Shown piece after piece: positions 27,635 to 36,668 of a stretch of DNA of 64,000 nt; position 1 is the stretch's first letter, and each line of letters starts with the position of its first letter. The DNA is taken from positions 310,001-374,000 of the forward strand of contig NZ_CP154857.1 in NCBI RefSeq assembly GCF_039614715.1, written 5' to 3'. The position numbers and the translations under genes are program-made. The notes under the pieces are model-generated. The model saw only the letters and a program-made list of their open reading frames with translations. It was not told where the DNA came from and ran no database searches. The stretch comes from Microbacterium sp. AZCO. Lineage in GTDB: Bacteria; Actinomycetota; Actinomycetes; Actinomycetales; Microbacteriaceae.

Positions 27635-29368
27635 ATGACCACGTCGACTTCGCCGCGGGGGACGGATGCCCTCGCGCAGCGTCCGTACGCCGACGTCCTC
27701 ATCGTCGGGGGCGGCATCAACGGCCTCGCGACGTTCCGCGACCTCGCGCTGCAGGGCGTCGACGTCGCCCTCGTCGAGCGGGGCGACTTCGTCAGCGGCG
27801 CGTCCGCCGCGTCGTCGCACATGATCCACGGCGGCATCCGGTATCTCGAGAACGGCGAGTTCCGTCTCGTCTCCGAGGCCGTCACGGAGCGCAACGCCCT
27901 CCTGCGCATCGCCCCGCACTACGTGCGTCCGCTGCAGACAACGATCCCCATCTACACGACCTTCTCGGGCGTGCTGAGCGCGCCGCTGCGGTTCCTCCGT
28001 CACGGCGGCGGCAGGCCGCGCGAGCGCGGCGCCGCCCTCATCAAGGTCGGGCTCGTCATCTACGACTCGTTCTCGCGCGGCGGCGGGCGGGTGCCGCGGC
28101 ACGAGTTCCACGGGAGGAAGCGCTCGCTCGAAGAGCTGCCTCAGCTCAACCCGAACATCAAGTACACGGCGACCTACTGGGATGCCTCGCTCCACGACCC
28201 CGAGCGCCTCGCGCTCGACGTGCTCCGCGACGGCCTCGCGGCGGGCCGTGACCACGCCCGGGCGGTCAACTACACGGCGGCGGCGCGCGTCGAGGACGGC
28301 AAGGTCGTGCTGCGCGACCTCGAGACAGGTGCGGAGACGCCGTTCGCGGCATCCGTCGTCGTCAACGCATCGGGCCCGTGGACCGACCTCACGAACGCGG
28401 CCATCGACCACCCGACCTCGTACATGGGCGGCACGAAGGGCTCGCACATCGTGCTCGACAACCCGGAGCTGCTCGAGGCGACCGGCGGCCGCGAGCTGTT
28501 CTTCGAGCACAGCGACGGGCGCATCGTGCTGATCTACCCGCTGAAGGGCCGCGTGCTCGTCGGCACGACCGACCTCGAGCACGACATGGCCGACCCGATC
28601 GTGTGCACCGAGGAGGAGGTCGACTACTTCCTCGAGCTCATCGCCAACGTCCTCCCCGAGGTCGCCGTCGACCGCTCGCAGATCGTCTACCGGTTCTCGG
28701 GCGTGCGGCCGCTTCCGGGTCACGGCGACGTCGCTCCCGGCTTCGTGTCGCGCGACTACCGCGTCGAGTCGGCGCCGCTGAAGGGCACCGCCGACACGAC
28801 GGTGCTGAGCCTCGTCGGCGGCAAGTGGACGACGTTCCGCGCGTCGGCGGAGCACCTCGCCGACCGCGTGCTCGAGCACCTCTCCCGGCAGCGGGTGCGC
28901 TCCACCCGTGGCCTCTCGATCGGCGGCGGACGCGGCTACCCGATGACCGAGCGCACGCGCAAGCAGTGGCTCGCCACGCACGAAGGCGGCTACGGACTCG
29001 AGCGCGCGGAGGTGCTGCTCGACCGATACGGCACCGTCGCGGCCGACGTCATCGAGGCCATCGCCATCGACGACGACGACGAGCCCCTGCGCACCCTCCC
29101 CACCTATTCGACGGGCGAGCTGCGCCACCTCGCCCGCACGGAGGCCGTCGTCCATCTCGACGACATGCTGATGCGGCGGACGAGCATCGCCTTCACCGGA
29201 GCGGTCACCGCGGAGTCGGCGGCCGAGGTCGCCGAGGCGATCGCGCCCGTCCTGGGCTGGAGCGTCGAGAAGCGGCGGCTCGAGGTCGAGCGCGGGCTCG
29301 CGCGCGTGCACGCCGCCGATCCGGCGTGGCCGGCTGCGGCATCCGCATCCATCCCGACATCGCGATGA
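27635..29368 (+). CDS. glpD: Aerobic glycerol-3-phosphate dehydrogenase
   Basis: FAD-dependent, membrane-associated enzyme of 577 residues that oxidises glycerol 3-phosphate to dihydroxyacetone phosphate and passes electrons to quinone. The FAD motif VLIVGGGINGLATFRDLAL lies near residues 20-40. SHMIHGGIRYLENGEF and the RVLVGTTDLEHD segment are GlpD landmarks, and the C-terminal domain (about 400-560) carries the RTEAVVHLDDMLMRR stretch. The ATG was chosen for the GAGAGAGGACAGGG leader just before it. It is followed by glpK across a repeat-rich 183-bp gap. Confidence 0.95.
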   Translation: MTTSTSPRGTDALAQRPYADVLIVGGGINGLATFRDLALQGVDVALVERGDFVSGASAASSHMIHGGIRYLENGEFRLVSEAVTERNALLRIAPHYVRPLQTTIPIYTTFSGVLSAPLRFLRHGGGRPRERGAALIKVGLVIYDSFSRGGGRVPRHEFHGRKRSLEELPQLNPNIKYTATYWDASLHDPERLALDVLRDGLAAGRDHARAVNYTAAARVEDGKVVLRDLETGAETPFAASVVVNASGPWTDLTNAAIDHPTSYMGGTKGSHIVLDNPELLEATGGRELFFEHSDGRIVLIYPLKGRVLVGTTDLEHDMADPIVCTEEEVDYFLELIANVLPEVAVDRSQIVYRFSGVRPLPGHGDVAPGFVSRDYRVESAPLKGTADTTVLSLVGGKWTTFRASAEHLADRVLEHLSRQRVRSTRGLSIGGGRGYPMTERTRKQWLATHEGGYGLERAEVLLDRYGTVAADVIEAIAIDDDDEPLRTLPTYSTGELRHLARTEAVVHLDDMLMRRTSIAFTGAVTAESAAEVAEAIAPVLGWSVEKRRLEVERGLARVHAADPAWPAAASASIPTSR

Positions 29369-29438
29369 GGGGTCGGTCGTCCGGCCGTTCCCGGGCGTCC
29401 GCCCGCGCGTCGCGGTAGCCTGACCCGAACCGGCGCTC

Positions 29439-29520
29439 GCGCCGGACCACCGTTCCGGCGCCCACCGCCGCGACGACCGACTCCGGCGCGGCGCGCCGGA
29501 CCATCGACTCCGGCACCGCA
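29439..29520. repeat. GCCGGA/TCCGGC repeat cluster between glpD and glpK
   Basis: An 8-bp inverted repeat GCGCCGGA (29439-29446) and TCCGGCGC (29454-29461) is followed by further copies of the same short blocks, including GCCGGACCATCGACTCCGGC around 29495-29515. The motif pattern CGCCGGACCAYCG...TCCGGC recurs imperfectly. It may be a local repeat expansion that forms stem-loops in the glpD-glpK mRNA. Confidence 0.45.
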
Positions 29521-29551
29521 CCGGAAACCCGCTCGACGAAGAGGAGGCGAC

Positions 29552-31090
29552 GTGGCCGACCACGTGCTGGCGATCGATCAGGGCACGACCTCGACCCGTG
29601 CCATCGTGTTCGACGCGAAGGGGTCCGTCGTCTCGACGGCTCAGCGTGAGCACGCGCAGATCTTCCCGCGGGCCGGCTGGGTCGAGCACGATCCCGTGGA
29701 GATCTGGACCAACACGGAGTGGGTCCTGTCATCGGCGCTCTCGCAGGCGCGGATCGGCGCGGGCGACCTCGCCGGCATCGGCGTCACCAACCAGCGCGAA
29801 ACGGCGATCGTCTGGGACCGCCGCTCCGGCCGGCCTGTCGCCAACGCGATCGTCTGGCAGGACACCCGCACGCAGCAGCGCATCGACCGTCTCGCCGCCG
29901 ACGGCGGCACCGACCGCTTCGCCGCGCAGACGGGCCTGCCGCTCGCGACCTACTTCTCCGCCTCGAAGGTGCAGTGGATCCTCGAGAACGTCTCCGGCGC
30001 CCGCGAAGCGGCGGAATCCGGCGACCTCCTGTTCGGCACCCCCGACACGTGGGTCGTCTGGAACCTCACCGGCGGAATCCGGGGCGGCATCCACGTCACC
30101 GACGTCACCAACGCGAGCCGCACGCTGCTCATGGACCTCCACACCCTCGACTGGGACGACGATCTCCTCGCGCTGTGGGGCATCCCCCGCGCGATGATGC
30201 CGGAGATCCGTTCGTCGTCCGAGGTGCTCGGCGACACCCAGCTGCCCGGCTACGCGAGCGGCGCGCCCATCGCGGGCATCCTCGGCGACCAGCAGGCGGC
30301 GACGTTCGGTCAGGCCGCGTTCGACGCGGGGGAGTCGAAGAACACCTATGGCACCGGCAACTTCCTCCTCGTGGGCACCGGGACCGAGATCGTGCGCTCG
30401 CAGCACGGGCTCATCACGACGGTCGCGTACCGGTGCGGCGACGAGCCGGCCCGGTACGCTCTCGAGGGCTCGATCGCGGTGACGGGGTCGCTCGTGCAGT
30501 GGCTGCGCGACAACCTCGGCATCATCGAGCGGTCGGAGGACGTCGAGACGCTCGCGAAGACGGTCGACGACTCGGGCGGGGCATACTTCGTACCGGCGTT
30601 CTCGGGTCTGTTCGCTCCGTACTGGCGTCCGGACGCGCGGGGAGCCCTGGTCGGGATGACGCGCTTCGTCAATCGCGGGCACATCGCCCGCGCGGCTCTC
30701 GAGTCGACGGCGTTCCAGACGCGGGACGTGCTCGACGCCGTCGTGGGCGACACGGGCCGCGCCGTGACGGAGCTGCGCGTCGACGGCGGAATGACGCGCA
30801 ACGCGCTGCTCATGCAGTTCCAGGCCGACGTCCTCGGGCTGCCGGTCGTCCGCCCCGAGGTCGTCGAGACGACGGCGCTCGGCGCCGCCTACGCCGCCGG
30901 TCTCGCGACCGGAGTGTGGAGCACGACCGATGAGCTGCGCGCGCACTGGCGCGAAGACGCGCGCTTCGAGCCGGCGATGGACGAGGACGAGCGCGAGCGG
31001 CGCTACCGCATGTGGCGCAAGGCCGTGTCGAAGTCTCTCGACTGGGTCGACGACGACGCCCGCATCCTGGCCGGCACGATGGCGTCGTGA
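29552..31090 (+). CDS. glpK: Glycerol kinase
   Basis: Enzyme of 512 residues phosphorylating glycerol to glycerol 3-phosphate, the substrate of the preceding gene product. The FGGY-family features are [13 protein letters not shown] at the N-terminus, ITNQRET-like [13 protein letters not shown] near residue 80, [24 protein letters not shown] and the [19 protein letters not shown] motif near 410. Its length is standard. The start is a GTG with GAAGAGGAGG seven bases upstream. No glpF facilitator gene follows. Confidence 0.96.
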   Translation: MADHVLAIDQGTTSTRAIVFDAKGSVVSTAQREHAQIFPRAGWVEHDPVEIWTNTEWVLSSALSQARIGAGDLAGIGVTNQRETAIVWDRRSGRPVANAIVWQDTRTQQRIDRLAADGGTDRFAAQTGLPLATYFSASKVQWILENVSGAREAAESGDLLFGTPDTWVVWNLTGGIRGGIHVTDVTNASRTLLMDLHTLDWDDDLLALWGIPRAMMPEIRSSSEVLGDTQLPGYASGAPIAGILGDQQAATFGQAAFDAGESKNTYGTGNFLLVGTGTEIVRSQHGLITTVAYRCGDEPARYALEGSIAVTGSLVQWLRDNLGIIERSEDVETLAKTVDDSGGAYFVPAFSGLFAPYWRPDARGALVGMTRFVNRGHIARAALESTAFQTRDVLDAVVGDTGRAVTELRVDGGMTRNALLMQFQADVLGLPVVRPEVVETTALGAAYAAGLATGVWSTTDELRAHWREDARFEPAMDEDERERRYRMWRKAVSKSLDWVDDDARILAGTMAS

Positions 31091-31093
31091 CCG

Positions 31094-31954
31094 CTATTTG
31101 AGCAGGCGCGACAGCCGGCGGTCGGCGAGGATCTTGCCGCCCGTCTGGCACGTCGGGCAGTACTCCAGCGAGTTGTCCGCGAAGAAGACGCTGCGCACCG
31201 TGTCGCCGCACACGGGACACGCCTCGCCGCGCCGCCCGTGCACCTGCATCCCGCGCCGTTTGGCGTCCTTCAGTTCGGCAGGAGGCTTTCCGGATGCCTC
31301 GCCCAGCGCCTCGGCGAGAGTCTCCGTCATCGCCGCGTAGAGCCGGTCGATGTCCTCGGGTGCGAGCGATGAGGCGAGCGCGTACGGCGACATCTTCGCC
31401 GCATGCAGGATCTCGTCGGAGTAGGCGTTGCCGACGCCCGCGATGATCGCCTGGTCGCGCAGCACGCCTTTGATCTGCGTGCGCCGCCCCGCGAGGAGTC
31501 CCGCGAAGGTGTCGCGGTCGAAGCCCGGATCGAGGGGGTCCGGTCCGAGCCGCGCGATGCCCGGAACGTCGCCCGGCTCCCGCGCGACGTAGACCGCCAG
31601 CGACTTCTTCGTGCCGGCCTCGGTCAGGTCGAACCCGGAGCCGTCGCTCAGACCGACGCGCAGCGCGATCGGCGTCTTGCCGGGCTTGATGATCGTCGTC
31701 GGCAGCTGGTCGTACCACCGCAGCCAGCCCGCCTTCGCGAGGTGGAACACGAGATGGGGGCCCGTTGTGGAGAGGTCGAGGAACTTGCCGTGCCGCGCGG
31801 CGCCGGTGATCTCCGCGCCCTGAAGCGCCTGGACGGGCGGGTCGTACGTCTTGAGCGCCGCGATGTTCGCGACCGAGACGCGCGTGATGGTCAGGCCCGT
31901 CACGCGGTCGCGCAGGAAGTCGACGAGCCCCTGCACCTCAGGCATCTCGGGCAT
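31094..31954 (-). CDS. Fpg/Nei-family DNA glycosylase
   Basis: Base-excision repair enzyme of 286 residues. The N-terminus MPEMPEV supplies the catalytic proline (Pro2) and Glu3 used in the Schiff-base/beta-delta elimination mechanism. The helix-two-turn-helix region IAGVGNAYSDEIL is present. The C-terminal zinc finger has cysteines in CPVCGDTV and CPTCQTGGK. The family excises oxidised purines (Fpg/MutM) or pyrimidines (Nei); several such paralogues occur in actinobacteria, and this one differs from classical MutM, which starts MPELPEVE. It converges with glpK with a 3-bp gap. A CAGGAT sequence six bases before the ATG hints at a leaderless transcript. Confidence 0.9.
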   Translation of the reverse strand: MPEMPEVQGLVDFLRDRVTGLTITRVSVANIAALKTYDPPVQALQGAEITGAARHGKFLDLSTTGPHLVFHLAKAGWLRWYDQLPTTIIKPGKTPIALRVGLSDGSGFDLTEAGTKKSLAVYVAREPGDVPGIARLGPDPLDPGFDRDTFAGLLAGRRTQIKGVLRDQAIIAGVGNAYSDEILHAAKMSPYALASSLAPEDIDRLYAAMTETLAEALGEASGKPPAELKDAKRRGMQVHGRRGEACPVCGDTVRSVFFADNSLEYCPTCQTGGKILADRRLSRLLK

Positions 31955-32000
31955 GCGCCCATCCTGGCACGGCCCGCCGACGCCGGGGCCGGGGTTGCGG

Positions 32001-32570
32001 TCAGGACTCCAGCACCGGCCAGGCCTGCGGCGAGCGGTCGTCGCGGGGGAGCAGGCCGCCGATCCAGCTGTCGGCGCGGACGCCGGCGCCGTTTCGGAGC
32101 GCGTCTCGAAGGGTGCCCTCGTACCGGAACCCGAGCGAGCGGGCGACCCGGGCCGACGGCACGTTGCCGACCGCGGCCCGCCATTCGATCCGCTGCCGAT
32201 CGAGGCCCTCGGGCGAGAAGCCCCAGTCGACGACGGCCCTCGCAGCCTCCGTCATGACGCCGCGACCGCGTGCGGCGGGCGCGGTCCAGTAGCCGAGCTC
32301 GGCCTGACCGGCGGCCGGCCGGTACAGGCCGACCATCGCCGCGAGGGTGCCCGCGTCGCGCACGACCCACGAGAACTCGACGCCCTCGGCCCAGCCCTTG
32401 GCGACCCGCACGACGAACTCCTCCGCGTGCCTCAGCTCGTACGGCGACGGGACCGTCGTGTAGCGCTGGATGCCGGCATCCTGGCACGCCGCGTAGATCG
32501 CGTCGATGTCGCCCTCGTCGGGAAGGGTCAGCTCCAGGCGCGCCGTGCGCAGCGTGACGGGCTCCATCAC
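32001..32570 (-). CDS. GNAT-family acetyltransferase (RimJ/RimL-like)
   Basis: Protein of 189 residues with a complete GNAT fold. The N-terminal [17 protein letters not shown] is typical of RimJ/RimL-type enzymes. The acetyl-CoA loop is in [18 protein letters not shown], followed by [25 protein letters not shown]. Substrates of such enzymes include ribosomal protein or amino-group acceptors; this one is undefined. Its ATG overlaps the trpS stop, so it is probably co-translated with tryptophanyl-tRNA synthetase. Confidence 0.85.
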   Translation of the reverse strand: MMEPVTLRTARLELTLPDEGDIDAIYAACQDAGIQRYTTVPSPYELRHAEEFVVRVAKGWAEGVEFSWVVRDAGTLAAMVGLYRPAAGQAELGYWTAPAARGRGVMTEAARAVVDWGFSPEGLDRQRIEWRAAVGNVPSARVARSLGFRYEGTLRDALRNGAGVRADSWIGGLLPRDDRSPQAWPVLES

Positions 32571-33571
32571 GCGCGGCGGAGCAGGCCGACCTTGTCGTAC
32601 ACGTCGGAGAGCGTCGCGCGCGCGACCTCATCGGCCTTCGCCGCGTTCACGGCGAGCAGGCGGTCGAGCTCGGCGGGGTCGTCGAGCAGGTCGAGCGCGC
32701 GCTGGCGCACGGGACCGAACTCGTTCACGACGACCTCGGCGAGGCCCTTCTTGAAGTCGCCGTAGCCGCGGCCCGCGTACTCGTCCTCGATGGCCGGGAT
32801 CTGGCGTCCCGTGAGGGCGGCGTAGATGACGAGGAGGTTCGAGACCCCGGGCTTGTGCTCGCGGTCGTAGCGCACCGAGCCGTCGCTGTCGGTCACGGCG
32901 CGCATGACCTTCTTCGCCGACACCGCGGGGTCGTCGAGGAGCCACAGCACACCGGCATCCGATTCCGCCGACTTCGACATCTTCGAGGTCGGGTTCTGGA
33001 GGTCGTAGATGCGGGCCGTCTCCTGCTGGATGACCGGCATCGGGACGGTGAAGGTCGTGCCGTAGCGGCTGTTGAACCGCTCGGCGAGGTCGCGCGTCAG
33101 CTCGACGTGCTGCTTCTGGTCGTCGCCGACGGGGACGATGTCGGTCTGGTAGAGCAGGATGTCGGCCGCCATGAGCACGGGATACGTGAAGAGCCCGACC
33201 GACGTCGCGTCCGCGCCGTAGCGCTGCGACTTGTCCTTGAACTGCGTCATGCGCCCGGCCTCGCCGAAGCCCGTGACCGTCGAGAGGATCCAGGCGAGCT
33301 CGGCGTGCGCCGGCACGTGCGACTGCACGTAGAGCGTCGACTTCGACGGCTCGATGCCCGCGGCGATGTACTGCGCGGCCGTGCGGCGCGTCTTCTCGCG
33401 CAGCTCGGCGGGGTCGTTCGGCTGCGTCAGCGCGTGCAGGTCGACCACCGAGAAGAAGGCGTCGTACGTCTCCTGCAGGTCGCGCCACTGCATGAGCGCC
33501 CCGATGTAGTTGCCGATCTGGAGCGAGTCGGCGGAGGGCTGCATGCCGGAGTAGAGGCGCGGTTTCGTCAC
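32567..33571 (-). CDS. trpS: Tryptophanyl-tRNA synthetase
   Basis: Class I synthetase of 334 residues charging tRNA(Trp). The HIGH-equivalent motif is in [14 protein letters not shown] and the KMSKS motif is exact ([11 protein letters not shown], near residue 200). The tryptophan-binding region [18 protein letters not shown] is present. Start GTG 33571 lies six bases after a TAGGAT -10 box without a Shine-Dalgarno, so the mRNA is probably leaderless, which also leaves no room for a T-box leader. The GNAT gene follows with a 4-bp overlap. Confidence 0.96.
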   Translation of the reverse strand: MTKPRLYSGMQPSADSLQIGNYIGALMQWRDLQETYDAFFSVVDLHALTQPNDPAELREKTRRTAAQYIAAGIEPSKSTLYVQSHVPAHAELAWILSTVTGFGEAGRMTQFKDKSQRYGADATSVGLFTYPVLMAADILLYQTDIVPVGDDQKQHVELTRDLAERFNSRYGTTFTVPMPVIQQETARIYDLQNPTSKMSKSAESDAGVLWLLDDPAVSAKKVMRAVTDSDGSVRYDREHKPGVSNLLVIYAALTGRQIPAIEDEYAGRGYGDFKKGLAEVVVNEFGPVRQRALDLLDDPAELDRLLAVNAAKADEVARATLSDVYDKVGLLRRA

Positions 33572-33619
33572 CGATCAATCCTATTCACGATGGATGCCTC
33601 GCCCCGCCGCCGTCCGCCG

Positions 33620-33695
33620 GCGTGAGCGTCAGCCGACGGCGTGAGGGTCAGCCGAGGGCGTGAGCGTCAGCCGACGGCGTGAGCGTCAGCCGACG
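33620..33695. repeat. Four tandem 19-bp repeats spanning the 3' end of xthA
   Basis: Units of GCGTGAGCGTCAGCCGACG at 33620, 33639, 33658 and 33677; unit 2 has two changes (AGGGTC and GAGG), the others are identical. The last unit contains the stop codon and last codons of the exonuclease gene, so the array looks like repeated duplication of the gene's 3' end into the trpS-xthA gap. Confidence 0.8.
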
Positions 33696-34534
33696 GCGTA
33701 GTCGGCGACGACGGGCGCGTGGTCGCTCCACCGGGTGTCCCACGAGGGAGCGCGCACGACGCGGTAGTCGCTCACGAGCGCCGCGAGGTCGGGCGTCGCG
33801 AGGTGGTAGTCGATGCGCCAGCCGGTGTCGTTGTCGAAGGCCTTGCCGCGGTTGGACCACCACGTGTAGGGCCCGTCGACCTCGCCGTGGTAGCGGCGGC
33901 CGATGTCGACCCAGCCGAGTCCCGGGCCGACGGAGCCGTCGACCCCGGTCACCTCGGCGCCGTCGGCCCCGAGGAAGCGGTCGAAGTAGGCGCGCTCGCG
34001 GGGCAGGAACCCGGCCTTCTTGACGTTGCCCTTCCAGTTGCGGATGTCGAGCTCGCGGTGCCCGACGTTGAGGTCGCCCATGATGACGCTGAGCGGCCGC
34101 TCCGCGCGGAGGAGCGGCATCCGCTTCTCCATCGCGTCGAGGAAGACCCACTTGGCCTCCTGCCGCGGGGTGCCCACTTCGCCCGACGGCACGTAGGCGC
34201 TCACGGTGGTGAGCGTCGTGCCGTCGACGTCGAAGTCGGCCTCGATCCAGCGGCCCGCCGAGTCGAGCGTCTCGTCGTCGCTCAGCACGCGGCGCACCTC
34301 GACCGATCCGGCGCGCGACGCGATGGCGACGCCGGCGCGCCCCTTCGCGAGCGCCTCGTCGTTGACGAGCTCCCACCCCGGCAGCGATGCCGCGAGCTCG
34401 TCGACGGTCGCCCGCACCTCCTGCAGAGCGAGGATGTCGACGTCGGCCTGCTCGAGCCAGGGGATCATCCCCTTGCGGGTGGCGGCACGGATGCCGTTGA
34501 CGTTGACGGAGGCGATGCGGACGCGGCGTGGCAC
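33686..34534 (-). CDS. xthA: Exodeoxyribonuclease III family protein
   Basis: Nuclease of 282 residues with the exonuclease-endonuclease-phosphatase fold, acting at abasic sites in base-excision repair. Catalytic segments are SVNVNGIRAA, DILALQEVRA (catalytic Glu), VSAYVPSGE, IMGDLNVGH, YTWWSNRGKAFDNDTGWRIDYHL and RWSDHAPVVADY (catalytic Asp-His). The GTG start (VPRRVRIASVN) lies seven bases after a TAGGCT -10 box, so it is probably leaderless; a longer frame from 34564 would place the -10 inside the gene. Tandem repeats follow its stop codon. Confidence 0.93.
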   Translation of the reverse strand: MPRRVRIASVNVNGIRAATRKGMIPWLEQADVDILALQEVRATVDELAASLPGWELVNDEALAKGRAGVAIASRAGSVEVRRVLSDDETLDSAGRWIEADFDVDGTTLTTVSAYVPSGEVGTPRQEAKWVFLDAMEKRMPLLRAERPLSVIMGDLNVGHRELDIRNWKGNVKKAGFLPRERAYFDRFLGADGAEVTGVDGSVGPGLGWVDIGRRYHGEVDGPYTWWSNRGKAFDNDTGWRIDYHLATPDLAALVSDYRVVRAPSWDTRWSDHAPVVADYAVG

Positions 34535-34573
34535 GGGGGCCAGCCTAGCCGCGGCCCCCGACACCCGAGCCGG

Positions 34574-35815
34574 TCACTCCAGGATCGTCCCGCGGAGCTT
34601 GGGCAGCGGGGGAGGCGCGACCGATTCCACGTGCTGCAGCTCGTCCACGGCGTCCCGCACGGCCCGGTCGGCGGCCCACTTGCGATACCAGGGCGCCTGC
34701 TCGGCGGCGAGCTTCGCGGTGCGCAGCCGCACCTGCGCGGCGACCAGGAGCGCCTGGTGCTCCCGGATCAGTCGTTCGGCATCGGACAGCGGAAGGAGCG
34801 GCACGTCGTTGTCGTCGGCCGACACCGCGACCCACGCCGCGGCGACGAGCATGATGACGCCGATGATGCGGAACCAGAGGAGCAGGCCGACGAAGATCGC
34901 GAACGCCGCGAGCAGCGTGTTCGAGGGCGTGTACGCGAACAGCCACGCCGTGAAGAGCTGCAGGACGGTGATCGCGCTGCCGCCGAGCAGCGCCCCGGGC
35001 CAGATCCGCCGCCACGCGAGCTTCGTCCCGGTGAGGAACCTGATGAGACCGGCGAGGGCGGCGGTGTAGACGACGAAGGAGATCGCCACGGTGCTGATGC
35101 GCAGTGTCGCTTCGTACCACCCGGATGGCGGCGTGAGGTCGAGCAGTGAGACCAGGAAGTTGAGCGCGTATGTTCCGAACGAGGTGAGCGCGAACCCCAC
35201 GAGAAGGGCGAGGGCGAAGAACAGTGCCCCGACCAGGTCGCGCGCCTTGAGGAAGAAGTAGCTGCGCAGGTCGGGCGGCAGCCCGAAGATGTCCCGCATC
35301 GCTCGCCGGGCGAACGTCACGAAGCCGATGGCGGTCCAGATCAGGGTTCCGAGCGCGATGACACCCGTGACTCCGAGGGCGGCTGCGCTGCTGGTGGCGA
35401 TCTCGGTGACCTGGTCGGGTGTGAAGAGTCCGCCCTCGTCGGCGATGAGGCCCGGGATGTACGTGTTGATCAGCTGGATGAGAGCCTGGATCGCCTCGGG
35501 GCTCGCCCCGAGCCAGAGCCCGATGGTGGCGAAGCCGACGTAGATGGCGGCGAAGCTCGCGAACAGCGCCTGATAGCTGACGCCGGCGGCGAGCAGGAAC
35601 CCGTTGTGGTGGAGGAAGTGCATCCACACGCGGATGGGGAACCACCCCATCGTGCGCTGCGTGAATCCCCGTGCCTGCTCGATGCGCGGCTCGAAGCGCT
35701 CTCGAAGGGACGCCTGCGTCTGCTCCCAGCTGCGCCGGAGACCCTCCTCCTCCGCGGCCGCGGCGTCCGCGGCATCCTGCGCCCTGGGCGCGACGGAACG
35801 GGACGAGGCGGTCAC
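34574..35815 (-). CDS. YihY/BrkB-family inner membrane protein
   Basis: Membrane protein of 413 residues with six hydrophobic helices between about residues 65 and 330, and hydrophilic ends. The start of the domain is RVWMHFLHHNGFLLAAGVSYQALFA and the conserved region FRIIGVIMLVAAAW ends it. The N-terminal 60 residues are charged and may form a coiled helix; the C-terminal 80 residues are cytoplasmic and Arg/Ala-rich. The family was once thought to be ribonuclease BN but its function is unknown. The GTG start lies six bases after a TAGTCT -10 box, consistent with leaderless expression. Confidence 0.88.
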   Translation of the reverse strand: MTASSRSVAPRAQDAADAAAAEEEGLRRSWEQTQASLRERFEPRIEQARGFTQRTMGWFPIRVWMHFLHHNGFLLAAGVSYQALFASFAAIYVGFATIGLWLGASPEAIQALIQLINTYIPGLIADEGGLFTPDQVTEIATSSAAALGVTGVIALGTLIWTAIGFVTFARRAMRDIFGLPPDLRSYFFLKARDLVGALFFALALLVGFALTSFGTYALNFLVSLLDLTPPSGWYEATLRISTVAISFVVYTAALAGLIRFLTGTKLAWRRIWPGALLGGSAITVLQLFTAWLFAYTPSNTLLAAFAIFVGLLLWFRIIGVIMLVAAAWVAVSADDNDVPLLPLSDAERLIREHQALLVAAQVRLRTAKLAAEQAPWYRKWAADRAVRDAVDELQHVESVAPPPLPKLRGTILE

Positions 35816-35831
35816 GCGAAAAGACTAGCGA

Positions 35832-35858
35832 GAGTGGATGCCTGCGAGGCATCCACTC
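35832..35858. terminator. Terminator hairpin after the sdh operon
   Basis: Perfect 12-bp stem GAGTGGATGCCT/AGGCATCCACTC with a GCG loop, 8 bp beyond the sdhB stop. Confidence 0.8.
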
Positions 35859-35865
35859 CCCGTCG

Positions 35866-36666
35866 TCAGGCCTTGCCGCGCAGAACGGCCTGCTTGACCT
35901 CGGCGATCGCCTTCGTGACCTCGATGCCGCGGGGGCACGCCTCGGTGCAGTTGAAGGTCGTGCGGCAGCGCCATACGCCCTCCTTGTCGTTGAGGATGTC
36001 GAGGCGCACCTCGGCGGCGTCGTCGCGCGAGTCGAAGATGAAGCGGTGCGCGTTGACGATCGCGGCGGGGCCGAAGTACTGGCCGTCGGTCCAGAACACG
36101 GGGCACGACGACGTGCACGCGGCGCAGAGGATGCACTTCGTGGTGTCGTCGAAGACCTCGCGGTCGACGATCGACTGGATGCGCTCCTTGCCCGGTGCGG
36201 GCGTCGAGTTCGCGATCAGGAAGGGCTGCACCTCGCGGTACGAGGCGAAGAAGGGCTCCATGTCGACGATGAGGTCCTTCTCGAGCGGCAGGCCCTTGAT
36301 CGCCTCGACGTAGATCGGCTGCGAGATGTCGAGATCCTTGATGAGGGTCTTGCACGCGAGCCGGTTGCGGCCGTTGATGCGCATCGCGTCCGAGCCGCAG
36401 ATGCCGTGGGCGCACGACCGGCGGAAGGACAGCGAGCCGTCGACCTCCCACTTGATCTTGTGCAGCGCGTCGAGCACACGGTCGGTCGAGTAGAGCTCGA
36501 CGTCGTAGTCGACCCAGCGGGGCTCCTCGTCGACCTCGGGGTCGAAGCGACGGATGATGAACGTGACGAGGTAGGACTGGATGCCGGTGTCGGCGGCGGC
36601 CTCTTCGGCCTCCGCCGGGGCGTCTGCGTCGGTGCGCTCGATGATGTCGGTCGCGGACGTCGCCAT
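35866..36666 (-). CDS. sdhB: Succinate dehydrogenase iron-sulfur subunit
   Basis: Protein of 266 residues carrying the three Fe-S clusters between the flavoprotein and quinone. The [2Fe-2S] ligands are in RRSCAHGICGSDAM and RNRLAC, the [4Fe-4S] and [3Fe-4S] ligands in CILCAACTSSCP and CRTTFNCTEACPRG. It has about 35 extra N-terminal residues (ATSATDIIERTDADAPAEAE) rich in Ala and Glu that are absent from most SdhB proteins. ATG 36666 lies 2 bp after the sdhA stop. It is the last gene of the sdhCDAB operon, followed by a terminator. Confidence 0.96.
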   Translation of the reverse strand: MATSATDIIERTDADAPAEAEEAAADTGIQSYLVTFIIRRFDPEVDEEPRWVDYDVELYSTDRVLDALHKIKWEVDGSLSFRRSCAHGICGSDAMRINGRNRLACKTLIKDLDISQPIYVEAIKGLPLEKDLIVDMEPFFASYREVQPFLIANSTPAPGKERIQSIVDREVFDDTTKCILCAACTSSCPVFWTDGQYFGPAAIVNAHRFIFDSRDDAAEVRLDILNDKEGVWRCRTTFNCTEACPRGIEVTKAIAEVKQAVLRGKA

Positions 36667-36668
36667 GC

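Noticed and set aside
33572..33619. T-box or other leader for trpS
   Set aside because: A TAGGAT -10 box ends six bases before the GTG start, so no leader RNA is expected.
33620..33695. CRISPR-like array
   Set aside because: The 19-bp units are directly adjacent without spacers and derive from the end of xthA; no cas gene is near.
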